From positions 62,001 through 126,000 of the forward strand of contig JAEPPZ010000006.1 of assembly GCA_017640785.1 (NCBI GenBank): a stretch of DNA of 64,000 nucleotides, read 5' to 3'. The translations under genes were made by a program, and so were the position numbers. How positions within the stretch are numbered: the first letter of the stretch is position 1; each line of letters opens with the position of its first letter. This stretch comes from Balneola sp. (GTDB taxonomy: Bacteria > Bacteroidota > Rhodothermia > Balneolales > Balneolaceae). This document shows, in pieces, positions 35,861 through 45,262 of the stretch. Under the pieces are notes generated by a model, which saw nothing but the letters and a program-made list of their open reading frames with translations, ran no database searches and was not told where the DNA came from.

Positions 35861-36958
35861 ATGAGTAAAGCAGAAACAGCAAAAGCTGAAGATTCGTTAA
35901 CAGATTATCCCTTAGAGCCTTTTTTTAATGACAGCCACGATCTGTTTTGTATAGCAGGTTTTGATGGTTTTTTCAGAAAAGTCAATCCTGCAGTTAGCAG
36001 AGTGCTGGGTTTCTCAGAAGAGGAGCTTTATTCCCGATCTATAAAATCGTTTATACATCCACTGGATCAGGAACACACCTGGAAATACAGAAAAAGGCTA
36101 ATCAGCGGGTCAGGCTTTAAGAAATACGAGAACCGATATCTTACTAAAAGCGGGGAAACCGTTTGGCTTTCATGGACATCAATTCCTGTTGATCAATATG
36201 GAGTGGTTTATGCAGTAGCAAAAGATATTACTCAGGCAAAACAGAGAGAAGAAGAACGAAATGAGTTAATTACAAATCTGACTCAGATCAATAAAGAACT
36301 GAAAAATATCACCTATACTACTTCTCATGATCTTAGAACACCAGTGAGCAACCTTATGTCTGTGTTTAGTTTACTAGATTTAAGTAAGATACAGGATGAA
36401 GAAACTCTAGAGTTTATAAATATTCTAAAGTCTGCAACAGACCAACTTCGAAACACTTTGAACGATTATGTAGATATTCTGAATAAAAAGAATTCGGTTT
36501 ATTCTGAAATATCAATTAACAGCCTTAGTGAAACGGTTGAAGAAGTAATAAACTCAGTTAACGCACTGATTAAAGAAACAAACACTGTTATAAAAACCGA
36601 CATTTCTACGGATATATCTATTCCGTTTAACCGGGGAAATTTAAAGAGTGTCATACTGAATCTGCTAACTAACTCAATTAAGTATGCACATCCGGAAAGA
36701 AGTGCAGTTATAACAATAAAAGCGGTCGAAGAAAGCAATAAAGTCACCTTCACATTTAGCGATAACGGTATCGGCTTCGACAGCGAAGCAAATGCTGACA
36801 GGATTTTTGAGCTGAACCAAAAATTTCATGATCACGAAGACAGTAAAGGAGTCGGGCTGTACCTTGTACATAATCATGTAACAAACATGGGAGGTAGAAT
36901 TTCTGTGAATAGTACCGTCAATAAAGGCACTACTTTTACTATTACTTTCAAGAAATAG
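35861..36958 (+). CDS. PAS-domain sensor histidine kinase
   Basis: 365 aa. PAS domain (about residues 22-130: DLFCIAGFDGFFRKVNPAVSRVLGF) with PAC motif, a short coiled coil, the phospho-acceptor His156 in TSHDLRTPVSNL, and a HATPase domain with NLLTNSIKYAHPE, DNGIGFD and GVGLYLV. No membrane segment or signal peptide, so cytosolic; typical of bacteriophytochrome-like PAS kinases in this phylum. No response regulator is next to it. Confidence 0.92.
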   Translation: MSKAETAKAEDSLTDYPLEPFFNDSHDLFCIAGFDGFFRKVNPAVSRVLGFSEEELYSRSIKSFIHPLDQEHTWKYRKRLISGSGFKKYENRYLTKSGETVWLSWTSIPVDQYGVVYAVAKDITQAKQREEERNELITNLTQINKELKNITYTTSHDLRTPVSNLMSVFSLLDLSKIQDEETLEFINILKSATDQLRNTLNDYVDILNKKNSVYSEISINSLSETVEEVINSVNALIKETNTVIKTDISTDISIPFNRGNLKSVILNLLTNSIKYAHPERSAVITIKAVEESNKVTFTFSDNGIGFDSEANADRIFELNQKFHDHEDSKGVGLYLVHNHVTNMGGRISVNSTVNKGTTFTITFKK

Positions 36959-37054
36959 AAGATCTTAGACTCAGCTCTCCTTAAAGTTTCTGATTCAGAA
37001 TCTATTGCTTCATTAAGAGTTCAGATGTAGATTCAGGAAACTTAACATCCGATA

Positions 37055-38182
37055 ATGAAAAAACTCGTTCTATTACCCTTTTTATTGCTGATCAGCTATT
37101 CCTCTGTAAATGCATATCAAGCTGAAGAACTAAAACTATCACTTCAAGAGCTTATTGATAATGCTATTGAACAAGATTCTACCATCCCCGGAATTCTTTT
37201 GCATGTAGAAGCACCTGACTTAGACCTCTCCTACTCAATTTCTTCTGGAGTTTCTGATCTTTCAACAAGAGCTCCTTTACCCGAAAATGGTACAGCCCGA
37301 GTTGCCAGCAATACCAAAACCTATATAGCAGTTTCTGTGTTAAGGCTATGGGAACAGGGAATGCTTGAACTTGATGATCCTATCAGTAAACACATTTCAC
37401 GTAAACACGCTCAAATTCTCAAAAGTGATGGATATGATCTTAATAAAATTACTATACGACATCTTTTAACTCATACTGCCGGATTATTTGATCATGCCGG
37501 TTCAAACACGTACATCGAAAAAGTATTTGCTGATCCTTCTCATGAGTGGACCAGAACTGAACAAGTTCAGGGTTGCGTTGATTGGGGCGACCCGTTATTT
37601 GAGCCGGGTGAACAATTCAGTTATTCTGACACCGGATATATTCTTCTTGGAGAGATCATTGAAAATGTCACTGAGAAATCTTTAGGAAAAGCTGTTCGCG
37701 AGCTCATTGGCTTCAAAAAGCTTGGTTTAAATGCAACCTGGTGGGAGAAAACTGAACAAAAACCCACTGCTTCACCGGAGAGAATACATCAATATTTTCA
37801 AGGAATGGACACCTTTAATTTTGATCCATCCTTAGATCTTTATGGTGGTGGTGGATTGGTTGCTAGCGCCAAAGACATGTCCAGATTTTATCAAGAATTA
37901 TTTACAGGAAATGTTTTTGAACAATCTTCCACTTTGGATACCATGATTACGAAAGTAAATTTCCCTAAGGGTTATACTCCTTCCAGTGATTACAGAATGG
38001 GAATTTTTTACTTCAACTTTAATGAAATGGATATGTATTCTCATTCAGGATTTTGGAGCACTCAAGCAACCTACATTCCTGAATTAGATGCTTCGGTTTC
38101 TATTATCATTACTCAATTCGCAAAAGGGAGATTGATAAACAGACTTTTGATTGAAACTGCTGGTTTGCTAGAGGATTATTAA
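37055..38182 (+). CDS. Class C beta-lactamase-related serine hydrolase, exported
   Basis: 375 aa with signal peptide (MKKLVLLPFLLLIS...NAYQ). SxxK is Ser85-Asn-Thr-Lys88, the second box is Tyr190-Ser-Asp (YSDTGY) and HSGFW near the end replaces KTG. This is the S12 esterase/D-alanyl-D-alanine carboxypeptidase-like group (PF00144). Activity could be esterase, peptidase or peptidoglycan hydrolase. Monocistronic. Confidence 0.88.
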   Translation: MKKLVLLPFLLLISYSSVNAYQAEELKLSLQELIDNAIEQDSTIPGILLHVEAPDLDLSYSISSGVSDLSTRAPLPENGTARVASNTKTYIAVSVLRLWEQGMLELDDPISKHISRKHAQILKSDGYDLNKITIRHLLTHTAGLFDHAGSNTYIEKVFADPSHEWTRTEQVQGCVDWGDPLFEPGEQFSYSDTGYILLGEIIENVTEKSLGKAVRELIGFKKLGLNATWWEKTEQKPTASPERIHQYFQGMDTFNFDPSLDLYGGGGLVASAKDMSRFYQELFTGNVFEQSSTLDTMITKVNFPKGYTPSSDYRMGIFYFNFNEMDMYSHSGFWSTQATYIPELDASVSIIITQFAKGRLINRLLIETAGLLEDY

Positions 38183-38221
38183 AGAAGATCAGGTCTATTT
38201 TTAGATCATTGTGAAACTAGT

Positions 38222-38297
38222 TTACCGGACGTGAACGTCCTGCTAGCTTAAATTCTCCGGCTTCAAAGTTTAAGCAAGTAGAGCCTTCAGACTCGGT
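38222..38297. repeat. Repeat copy E1 with GGACGT-GA-ACGTCC hairpin
   Basis: The palindrome at 38227-38240 is flanked by ACC on the left and TGCTAGCTTAAATTCTCC on the right, then CTTCAAAGTTTA. It matches copy E2, 187 bp downstream, with scattered substitutions. The palindrome scaffold also matches the 60-kb repeats but with different arms. Confidence 0.9.
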
Positions 38298-38408
38298 GAT
38301 AAGCCTCAAAGCCATCTTGCGTGAGCTTGGATTGTTTTGAAAAAGATTAAGCCTCAATAAAAATTTAGATTTTCAGCAATCAATGGAAATCAATCTCATC
38401 ATCCTAAT

Positions 38409-38485
38409 TCACCGGACGTGAACGTCCTACTAGCTTAAATTCTCCAACTTCAAAGTTTAGACTAATAGAGACTTCAGGCGCGGCG
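38409..38485. repeat. Repeat copy E2 with GGACGT-GA-ACGTCC hairpin
   Basis: Direct repeat of E1. The hairpin at 38414-38427 is unchanged, and most substitutions are in the tail (after ATTCTCC). Confidence 0.9.
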
Positions 38486-38522
38486 AATTAACCCAAATCG
38501 CTTAGAAAGAAGAAAGAGCAAT

Positions 38523-41276
38523 CTACCTCCCCTGAAAAGTCTCTCCGCTTAATATCCATTCCGGTTCCCCTATTCCTTTCAGATAATAATCAAAATATTC
38601 CTTCATTCTGATAGCGTAATCAAGCTTATTTGGGAATTTCTGTAAATGATGTGGTTCATCATGATACTGCAGAAAGATCACATCTTTGTTGTATCGTCTC
38701 ATTGCTAAGTACATCTCAATGCTTTGATACCAAGGCACAGCGCCATCTGCATCGCCATGTTGGATCAACATTGGAGTCGTGATCTTATCCGCAAAGAATA
38801 CAGGAGAATTCTCGATGTATTTTTCCGGGGCTTCGATCAAACTCTGTCCAATACGACTTTGTGTTTTCTCATACTGAAATTGTCGAGCTAATCCGGATCC
38901 CCAACGAATTCCTGAATAAGCACTGGTCATATTACTAACCGGAGCTCCTGAAACCGCAGCGTCAAAAATATCCGTTTGAGTGACAATAAAAGCTGTTTGA
39001 TAACCACTCCAGGAATGACCGTGTAAACCAAGTTTATCCTCATCTGCGATTCCCAATTCGATCAACTTTTGAATTCCGGGCACTAAACTTTTGGTGGCTG
39101 CGAATCCCGGTCTTCCAATTTCAAAGCGAATATCCGGTAGAAATACTACATAATCGTCGCTGACGTATTGAGCAAAAACAGGTCTGTGATTGGTTTTAGG
39201 CTCATTAAAATCATGTAAGCGATCTGTAAAAAATCGGTAGTAGTAAGTCATGATGGGATATCTCTTTTTCGGATCGTAATTATCCGGTTTAATGACAACT
39301 CCCTGAATGTAAGTCCCGTCTAAACTCAGCCAGTCCACTAATTCAGCACTTCCCCAATTCCATTTCTTTTTCAGGTCCGTATGCAGTTTAGAGATCTGCT
39401 TTGTTTTTTTAAACTTCCAATCATTAGAAACCCAAAGATTTGGGAATTCATCGTAAGCTTCTCTTTTAAACAAGATCTTATCAGAATTCTCTGCTTTAGA
39501 TACAAATGTGAACTTCTTGTCTTCCTCCAAAAGCTTTTTAATGCCTTCCTGATTCACTTTCGCAGAATAGAAGCCAAAATTCTTTTTCAGATCGTGATAT
39601 GAAGTAAGCAGCAGATCATCACCATTTCTGAATATGTTATCATCACCAAGAGATCGAACTCTGAAGATCCTTTTCTCCTCCCTGCCCTTGCCATCTGTGA
39701 TGTTTCTATGATTTCCCCTGATTAATGGAATCTGCCAAACGTCATATTTATCGTAGATCAATGCAGCGTCACCACCATTTACCCAGCCTCCAATTCCATA
39801 ACCGGGAACATCAGAAGGATAGTCATGATCTTCATTATAAAAAGGGACGTTCAAGCTCTCAGTAACATTTCGAGTTTGTTTAGTATCCACATTATAAACA
39901 TGCCAGTTCTTGTCGTTATAATATAACACCCTGTGACCTTTAGGAGTCAGCATCGCCCCACCATTTGAGATCCTTTCTGCTACTTTCGTTCTTTCTCCGG
40001 TTTCCAGATCTACCAAATACCAATCCTGAAAAAATCCCTCATGAGTGATATCCCTAAGATATGGTTCGTCAGAACTTCCCATTACATAATTGTCACTGTC
40101 TGAAACCTGAATGGATGGCATTTCCTGATCAGCTAACTGAATCCATCTATCATCATTTAAGTGATACACAGCTGTATATGTTCTGTTCTTACGACCATTA
40201 AATGTTGCTATTTCATGCGTTTTGATTCTCGGATCATCTCCATGCCAAAGATCCATGCCTCGATCTTCAATGATCTCATCCACTGCGTAAATATCAATTT
40301 CTTCATCGTCTTTATCTTCTTTTTTGGTGATGAGATCTACCATATCTCTAGGCATCAATCCAAAAAATAATCTTGGGCGACCGAACTCATAGCTTTGTTC
40401 AAATTGAAGATCGTTATTACTTCTTAAAGCCCATCCATCTTTAACATCTTCGGGTGTGATCAATGTTTTAAGTTCTTTATCAGAAGCATTCCAAATATGT
40501 AAGCTTGCATCACTATCTGTATAACTGGAATCAAAACTTGCTTTGGTAAAAGCGATCTGAGGATTTTTAGTATCCCAAGTCAAGTTAGAATAGTATCCAT
40601 CTTTTGATGAATGAATTGTAGCTTTATCATCAGTTTTAAGATCCTGTATGAAAAGTCCGTTAATTTCTCCTGATGTATCGATTACTGAATACGCAAAGTA
40701 ATTTGATAAGCTATCGAAGCTCATTTCTGAAATAAAATCCAGCTCGCTGCTTTCATTATTTTCCAAATTCCATAATGTTACTGAAGTTCCAAGTTTCTTA
40801 TTCTTGTTCTTCAAGTCTGTAATTTCTTTTGATTGATATCTTTTGGTGGCCAACCAGTTACCATCGTTAGATAACAAATACGATGATATACTGTCTAACT
40901 GTATGATTTCACCGGTATCAATATTAAGGATCGAAAGTCCGCGTTTAGGTTTATCCTTTTTAGCTTTCAATTCTTCGACCAATGGAACATTCCGATAAGC
41001 AATTACCCAGTTTTCATTATGAGCAATTTTTGGATTGGCTCCCATCTCAATTTCATATCTGTCTTTTTTGGAGGTATGCTGAATTACAACTTTCCCATCA
41101 CCCCTGTCAGGCCAAACACCATAAGCGATCCAATTTCCTTGGCTGGAAATAACAGGTGAATTGATATCTTCGAACTTCATTACATCTTCGAAGGTCAACT
41201 TTCCCTGAGCGGAAATTATATCAGTAAAAAAAAGGGTCAATAAAATACAGAGTGAGGCAGAAATGCGAAATTTCAT
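38523..41276 (-). CDS. S9 family (prolyl oligopeptidase-type) peptidase, exported
   Basis: 917 aa with signal peptide (ASLCILLTLFFTDIISAQG). A long beta-propeller-like N-terminal region is followed by a C-terminal alpha/beta hydrolase domain with nucleophile Ser755 (GHSWSG), Asp842 (QHGDADGAVP) and His876/877 (HDEPHHLQ). Larger than DPP-IV (about 740 aa); related exported S9 peptidases of this size are common in Bacteroidota. Probably periplasmic peptide scavenging. The 3' gap holds the E1/E2 repeats. Confidence 0.92.
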   Translation of the reverse strand: MKFRISASLCILLTLFFTDIISAQGKLTFEDVMKFEDINSPVISSQGNWIAYGVWPDRGDGKVVIQHTSKKDRYEIEMGANPKIAHNENWVIAYRNVPLVEELKAKKDKPKRGLSILNIDTGEIIQLDSISSYLLSNDGNWLATKRYQSKEITDLKNKNKKLGTSVTLWNLENNESSELDFISEMSFDSLSNYFAYSVIDTSGEINGLFIQDLKTDDKATIHSSKDGYYSNLTWDTKNPQIAFTKASFDSSYTDSDASLHIWNASDKELKTLITPEDVKDGWALRSNNDLQFEQSYEFGRPRLFFGLMPRDMVDLITKKEDKDDEEIDIYAVDEIIEDRGMDLWHGDDPRIKTHEIATFNGRKNRTYTAVYHLNDDRWIQLADQEMPSIQVSDSDNYVMGSSDEPYLRDITHEGFFQDWYLVDLETGERTKVAERISNGGAMLTPKGHRVLYYNDKNWHVYNVDTKQTRNVTESLNVPFYNEDHDYPSDVPGYGIGGWVNGGDAALIYDKYDVWQIPLIRGNHRNITDGKGREEKRIFRVRSLGDDNIFRNGDDLLLTSYHDLKKNFGFYSAKVNQEGIKKLLEEDKKFTFVSKAENSDKILFKREAYDEFPNLWVSNDWKFKKTKQISKLHTDLKKKWNWGSAELVDWLSLDGTYIQGVVIKPDNYDPKKRYPIMTYYYRFFTDRLHDFNEPKTNHRPVFAQYVSDDYVVFLPDIRFEIGRPGFAATKSLVPGIQKLIELGIADEDKLGLHGHSWSGYQTAFIVTQTDIFDAAVSGAPVSNMTSAYSGIRWGSGLARQFQYEKTQSRIGQSLIEAPEKYIENSPVFFADKITTPMLIQHGDADGAVPWYQSIEMYLAMRRYNKDVIFLQYHDEPHHLQKFPNKLDYAIRMKEYFDYYLKGIGEPEWILSGETFQGR

Positions 41277-41360
41277 CAGCGCTTAGTTAGTTAATTGATC
41301 TAAGCCTGAAAGAAATTGATTCTCAGTGTCTATTCAAAATTACGGACTGTAAATTTTAGC

Positions 41361-41395
41361 AATAAAAAAGACGAAGCCATAATTACTTCGTCTTT
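41361..41395 (-). terminator. Intrinsic terminator of the sigma factor unit
   Basis: 10-bp stem AAAGACGAAG / CTTCGTCTTT with a 9-nt loop; on the minus strand it runs into TTTTTTATT. The stem is symmetric enough to act on both strands. Confidence 0.85.
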
Positions 41396-41401
41396 ATATA
41401 A

Positions 41402-41647
41402 TTAGTTCTCTGATTGAGCAATCCGATCATTCAGTCTCTCTAAAAATCCTTCCTTAGCTTTTACTTCCTGAAGCATGCTCAAAAGCCTTTTTCCTTCTTT
41501 CGCAGAGAATGCAAGTTCACGAAGATCATCATCATGAACAAGCACCTCTTCGAAAGTGTCTCTCTCGACCAGCTCTAAATTATCTTCAGCGTAATCAGCT
41601 ATATAGTTTTCTATGACCGGATGGTATTCTTTATCTAAAAATTTCAT
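41402..41647 (-). CDS. Small soluble protein downstream of ECF sigma (possible anti-sigma)
   Basis: 81 aa, acidic and predicted all-helical (LVERDTFEEVLVHDDDLRELAFS, then KEGKRLLSMLQEVKAKEGFLE). No membrane segment, signal peptide or zinc-binding His/Cys motif. It lies 45 bp after the sigma gene before a shared terminator, the usual place for an anti-sigma factor, but without sequence features that prove it. Confidence 0.7.
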   Translation of the reverse strand: MKFLDKEYHPVIENYIADYAEDNLELVERDTFEEVLVHDDDLRELAFSAKEGKRLLSMLQEVKAKEGFLERLNDRIAQSEN

Positions 41648-41692
41648 AAAAGGTAATGCTAGTGTCTTGTTTCATTACCTTGTAGTCAGTTC

Positions 41693-42304
41693 TTAGAAAG
41701 AAGTTCCCAAATCAACATAACTTTCTATCATATGCTGAACTTGAGCTCTACCACGGTTAATTCTGGACTTCACAGTACCCATTGGAATACCCGTTGCATC
41801 CGAAATTTCTTCGTACGTCATATCCTGAAGATCTCTCAACATAACTACCTCTCTGAAATCTTCCGGTAACGACATTAATGCCTTTTCAAGTTGCTCCAGG
41901 CTTAATTTTTCGTGTAATTCCTGATCAGGAAGAATGTTTGGATCTTCTATATGCATCTCAAAATCTTCAGAATCATTAGGATCTTTATGAATAGAAACCT
42001 TGTACATTCTCTGCTTTTTCTTGTACAAACTTTTAGCAAGATTTAAAGCGATGGTGTACATCCACGTAGAAAACTTCGCAATTCTCTCATAAGAAGCTTT
42101 GCTTTTATGTACTCTCAGAAAGGTTTCCTGAACTAAATCTTCGCAATCCTGATGGTCATGCGTATATCGGTATAGAAAATTATGAAGGCGGTCCTGATAA
42201 CGTCTGACCAGTTCTGTAAATGCAGGTTCGTGATCGTTTTGGAAATATTCCATCAGATCTTCATCACTGTAATCTTTTACTGATACTGCTTTAAATGCGT
42301 CCAT
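41693..42304 (-). CDS. ECF-type RNA polymerase sigma factor
   Basis: 203 aa. Region 2: LVRRYQDRLHNFLYRYTHDHQDCEDLVQETFLRV and FSTWMYTIALNLA; region 4: LPEDFREVVMLRDLQDMTYEEISDATG with helix-turn-helix IPMGTVKSRINRGR. The linker is longer than usual (about 35 acidic residues). It is followed by a small helical protein and a terminator, so a two-gene unit. Regulon and stimulus unknown. Confidence 0.93.
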   Translation of the reverse strand: MDAFKAVSVKDYSDEDLMEYFQNDHEPAFTELVRRYQDRLHNFLYRYTHDHQDCEDLVQETFLRVHKSKASYERIAKFSTWMYTIALNLAKSLYKKKQRMYKVSIHKDPNDSEDFEMHIEDPNILPDQELHEKLSLEQLEKALMSLPEDFREVVMLRDLQDMTYEEISDATGIPMGTVKSRINRGRAQVQHMIESYVDLGTSF

Positions 42305-42354
42305 TTCTAATCCACTAAGTTTTAGTTCAAATTGTTATGAAACGCGAAGTCGGA

Positions 42355-43413
42355 TTAACCGATGATTCGCTTAACAAGAAGAAATAAAATCGAAGTGGAG
42401 TCTAAAGTGGTAAACCCTTTAATGGAGCGGTCTGCGTCCAAAAGGGCTTCAAAAACACGCGGCATATCGCTGTAGCGAAAATTCGAAGCATCATCCCAAA
42501 GCTTATTAAAGTACCAGGCACTAGCAATACCGAGTTCGCTTTGGATCTGATTCTTGGCTTTGCCTTTTTCAGCAAGCCTTTGAATTTGCCAGATGTTTGT
42601 AAACACACTGTTAAAGAACCCCACGAGTCGAATAATTTCTCCCGTGTCTGTCTTAGTGTGTTGCAACATCTGTTCCGATATGTATAGGGCCTGTTCCAAA
42701 TTACGCTTCATGAGCGCTTCTTTGAGCTCAATCGCCGTATACTCGCGATATGAGCCGATTATTTTTTTTACAGCGGCTTCTGAGACGTTTTCAGAAGTGT
42801 CCAGAAAAGTGCACACTTTGTCTATTTCAGTAGACAAAAGCTGTAAATTATTCCCTACAAACTGGGCCAGTAATTGAGCTGCAGCCGGCTCAATTGTTTT
42901 TTTGTGATGAGATTTTGTCCAGCTGATCACCCAATCCGGGATCAAGTAATCAGGCAAGGCTTCAAATTGATAATAGCCTACATTCTTATTCTTTGATAGT
43001 GCCTTTCCAAGGTTAGTGTTCCCCGCAGGCTTTCCGGTATCAAAAAGAACGAGTAAACACGTCGGATTTGGATTTTCTATATAAGAAATAAAATCCTGAA
43101 TGGATCCTTCACTTCCTGCTCCCTTTCCGATCTGTAAGAAGTTCTTAATGATGAGTACTCGTTTCTCTGCCATCATCGGAAAACTGCGCGCGGCACCTAA
43201 TGCCTTTGCAGGACTTACATCTTGTCCATACAGCAGATCAAAGTTAAAATCTTTTTCATGAGGCTGGATGACATTTGAAAATTTATCCAGCAACCGATCT
43301 AAATAGAACTCTTCATCACCGAATAAATAATAGATCGGTTTCATATCAGGAGTATTGATCTCTTTGATCAAGCTCTGATAGATATCGTTGCTATTTCGTT
43401 TTTTCGCTGCCAT
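42355..43413 (-). CDS. holA: DNA polymerase III delta subunit
   Basis: Clamp-loader subunit that opens the beta clamp. 352 aa with the family start PIYYLFGDEEFYLDRLLDKF, the middle RVLIIKNFLQI, and the C-terminal collar region (AIELKEALMKRNLEQALYISEQML). Lies 50 bp upstream of the sigma gene on the same strand; divergent from the alpha/beta hydrolase. Confidence 0.92.
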   Translation of the reverse strand: MAAKKRNSNDIYQSLIKEINTPDMKPIYYLFGDEEFYLDRLLDKFSNVIQPHEKDFNFDLLYGQDVSPAKALGAARSFPMMAEKRVLIIKNFLQIGKGAGSEGSIQDFISYIENPNPTCLLVLFDTGKPAGNTNLGKALSKNKNVGYYQFEALPDYLIPDWVISWTKSHHKKTIEPAAAQLLAQFVGNNLQLLSTEIDKVCTFLDTSENVSEAAVKKIIGSYREYTAIELKEALMKRNLEQALYISEQMLQHTKTDTGEIIRLVGFFNSVFTNIWQIQRLAEKGKAKNQIQSELGIASAWYFNKLWDDASNFRYSDMPRVFEALLDADRSIKGFTTLDSTSILFLLVKRIIG

Positions 43414-43526
43414 CGGGTGATGAAGATAAGGAATGTGAGTTCTAATGAAATGATGAATTCTTAAACTTTATTACAAAATTTGAAATACCATTTTCATTAC
43501 TATGCTATCAGATAATAAAATCATAT

Positions 43527-44441
43527 ATGAAATACATTTTCTATTCACTTCTTACCGGTCTTTTTATATTCCTGTCACAGATTGGACTTGCACAGCAGTC
43601 TCAATTTATTGATGAAAACGGAGGTATAATACATTTCCGAGTGTTTGGGGATGGAACACCTGTTCTGATCATAAACGGTGGGCCGGGAATGAATAGTGAT
43701 GGATTTTCAGGGTTGGCTGAGACCTTAGGAGAATCGTACAAAGCAATTATTTACGATCAGCGAGGTACCGGAAGATCTGAACTCCCTGAAATAAGCTCAC
43801 GAAGTATTACTCTGGATTTGATGGTTAAAGACATTGAAGCCATCAGAAAAGAATTAAAACTTGAGGAATGGGTTATTCTGGGACATTCTTTCGGAGGAAT
43901 ACTAGCCTCTTATTACACATCAAAGCATCCAACTAGAGTATCCGGTTTGATCTTATCGTCCTCCGGTGGATTGGATATGAGTCTTTTTTCTAGTTTAAAT
44001 ATTACCGGCAGACTCACTTCGCTACAAAGAGACTCTCTGAACTACTGGACTCGAAAAATTCAAAATGGCGACACCACTTATTTTGCCAGTTTACAAAGAG
44101 GCAAATATCTGGCACCGGCTTACTTAAATGATAAGTCGTTTGTGCCAAAAGTTGCAGAACGTCTAACTCAAGGAAATTCTGAAATAAACACTCTGGTATA
44201 TCAGGATATGAGAAGAATCGGTTATGATGCAACTGAAGAATTAAAAGGATTTGAAAACCCTGTTCTGATCATTCAGGGAAAACATGATATCATTCCGGTC
44301 GCTGTATCTGAAAAAGCCCGTTCTGTTTTTAAACACTCAAAGCTTCTGATATTACCAAACAGTTCTCATTATGGTTGGTTAGAAGATTCACTATTATATT
44401 TTACCGAAATAGATTCTTTGCTATCACTCACTCAAAATTAG
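43527..44441 (+). CDS. Alpha/beta hydrolase, proline iminopeptidase-like, exported
   Basis: 304 aa with signal peptide ending near LAQQ. Oxyanion motif NGGPG (50-54), DQRGTGRS, nucleophile Ser121 in LGHSFGG, Asp in GKHDIIP and His in NSSHYGW. The GGPG plus DQRGxGRS combination is typical of S33 prolyl aminopeptidases. Export suggests peptide degradation in the periplasm. Confidence 0.86.
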   Translation: MKYIFYSLLTGLFIFLSQIGLAQQSQFIDENGGIIHFRVFGDGTPVLIINGGPGMNSDGFSGLAETLGESYKAIIYDQRGTGRSELPEISSRSITLDLMVKDIEAIRKELKLEEWVILGHSFGGILASYYTSKHPTRVSGLILSSSGGLDMSLFSSLNITGRLTSLQRDSLNYWTRKIQNGDTTYFASLQRGKYLAPAYLNDKSFVPKVAERLTQGNSEINTLVYQDMRRIGYDATEELKGFENPVLIIQGKHDIIPVAVSEKARSVFKHSKLLILPNSSHYGWLEDSLLYFTEIDSLLSLTQN

Positions 44442-44571
44442 TTTATGAATAGATTCCTAGTTCTCTTTCAGAATTTTTAATCTTTGTTGTAAACAAAAAG
44501 AAGCGTTAATTCCTTCTATGATAGACCAATCTGGTTTATAGATTATTCATAAGAACTAACTAAGGAAGACC

Positions 44572-44763
44572 ATGGGAATATTCTTTGATCTGATGCAACA
44601 AAATGAACTTGAAAAACAACAAGCACAAGCTGATACTTTAGAAGACAGGGTTGAAATCTTAGAACTGGAACTTCAGAAAACAAGAGCACTTCTGATCAAG
44701 ACTCTTCAGGTTCTGGAAACTTATGTTGGCAAAGATATTGATGGCGATGGAAAGACCGGATAA
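44572..44763 (+). CDS. Small coiled-coil protein, 63 aa
   Basis: Preceded by a good ribosome-binding site (AAGGAAGA, 5 nt before ATG). A heptad-rich helix (about residues 10-52) is followed by DIDGDGKTG, which looks like half an EF-hand loop. No family recognised. Could oligomerise; cytosolic. Confidence 0.65.
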   Translation: MGIFFDLMQQNELEKQQAQADTLEDRVEILELELQKTRALLIKTLQVLETYVGKDIDGDGKTG

Positions 44764-44809
44764 TCCCTGAATGATTTTGCTACTTTAGTATGTTATCTCA
44801 AAAAAAACT

Positions 44810-45094
44810 ATGGCTAAAGAATTTAAGCAATACGAGATAGACAGGATCATTGGAATGGCTTGGGAAGATCGTACTCCTTTTGATGCTATAGAACACCAGT
44901 TTGGCCTATCTGAAGAAGAAGTTATAAAACTAATGAGGAAGGAACTCAAGCGTAATAGTTGGGAGCGATGGAGAAAAAGAGTTTCAGGAAGAGATACCAA
45001 ATATCGCAAACTTCGAAGCGATAAGGTAAAGCGCTTTGTTTCCGCTGCCCAAAATCCTATCACCGGAAACAGAATTTCTAAAAAGAAGTACTAA
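44810..45094 (+). CDS. TIGR03643-family small basic protein
   Basis: 94 aa, basic. Conserved IIGMAWEDRTPFDAIEHQFGLSE with a helix-turn-helix-like helix pair, then NSWERWRKRVSGR. I recognise it as the TIGR03643 family of uncharacterised proteins. The N-terminal half looks able to bind DNA, which is inference. It lies 46 bp after the coiled-coil gene on the same strand. Confidence 0.82.
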   Translation: MAKEFKQYEIDRIIGMAWEDRTPFDAIEHQFGLSEEEVIKLMRKELKRNSWERWRKRVSGRDTKYRKLRSDKVKRFVSAAQNPITGNRISKKKY

Positions 45095-45262
45095 ATCTGC
45101 TTGTTAACAATTTGTTCGTATCGATATTTTTCCATTCGTAAGTGCCTACTACTAGAAACTTAAATATCTTCAACTTCAATAGTATTCTCTTCGGACATAA
45201 ATTTCGAAGGATGGACGTACCTTATTTGAAATTTGCAGTTTGAAATTTGAGATTTCTTAAAA

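Larger units (their letters stand above)
38183..38522. other. Intergenic region holding a duplicated palindromic repeat
   Basis: 340 bp between convergent genes. It contains two copies of a roughly 75-bp repeat (annotated separately), and nothing recognisable between them. Confidence 0.8.

Noticed and set aside
38222-38485. CRISPR-like reading of the E1/E2 repeats
   Set aside because: Only two copies, 187 bp apart, longer than CRISPR repeats, with no cas genes nearby.
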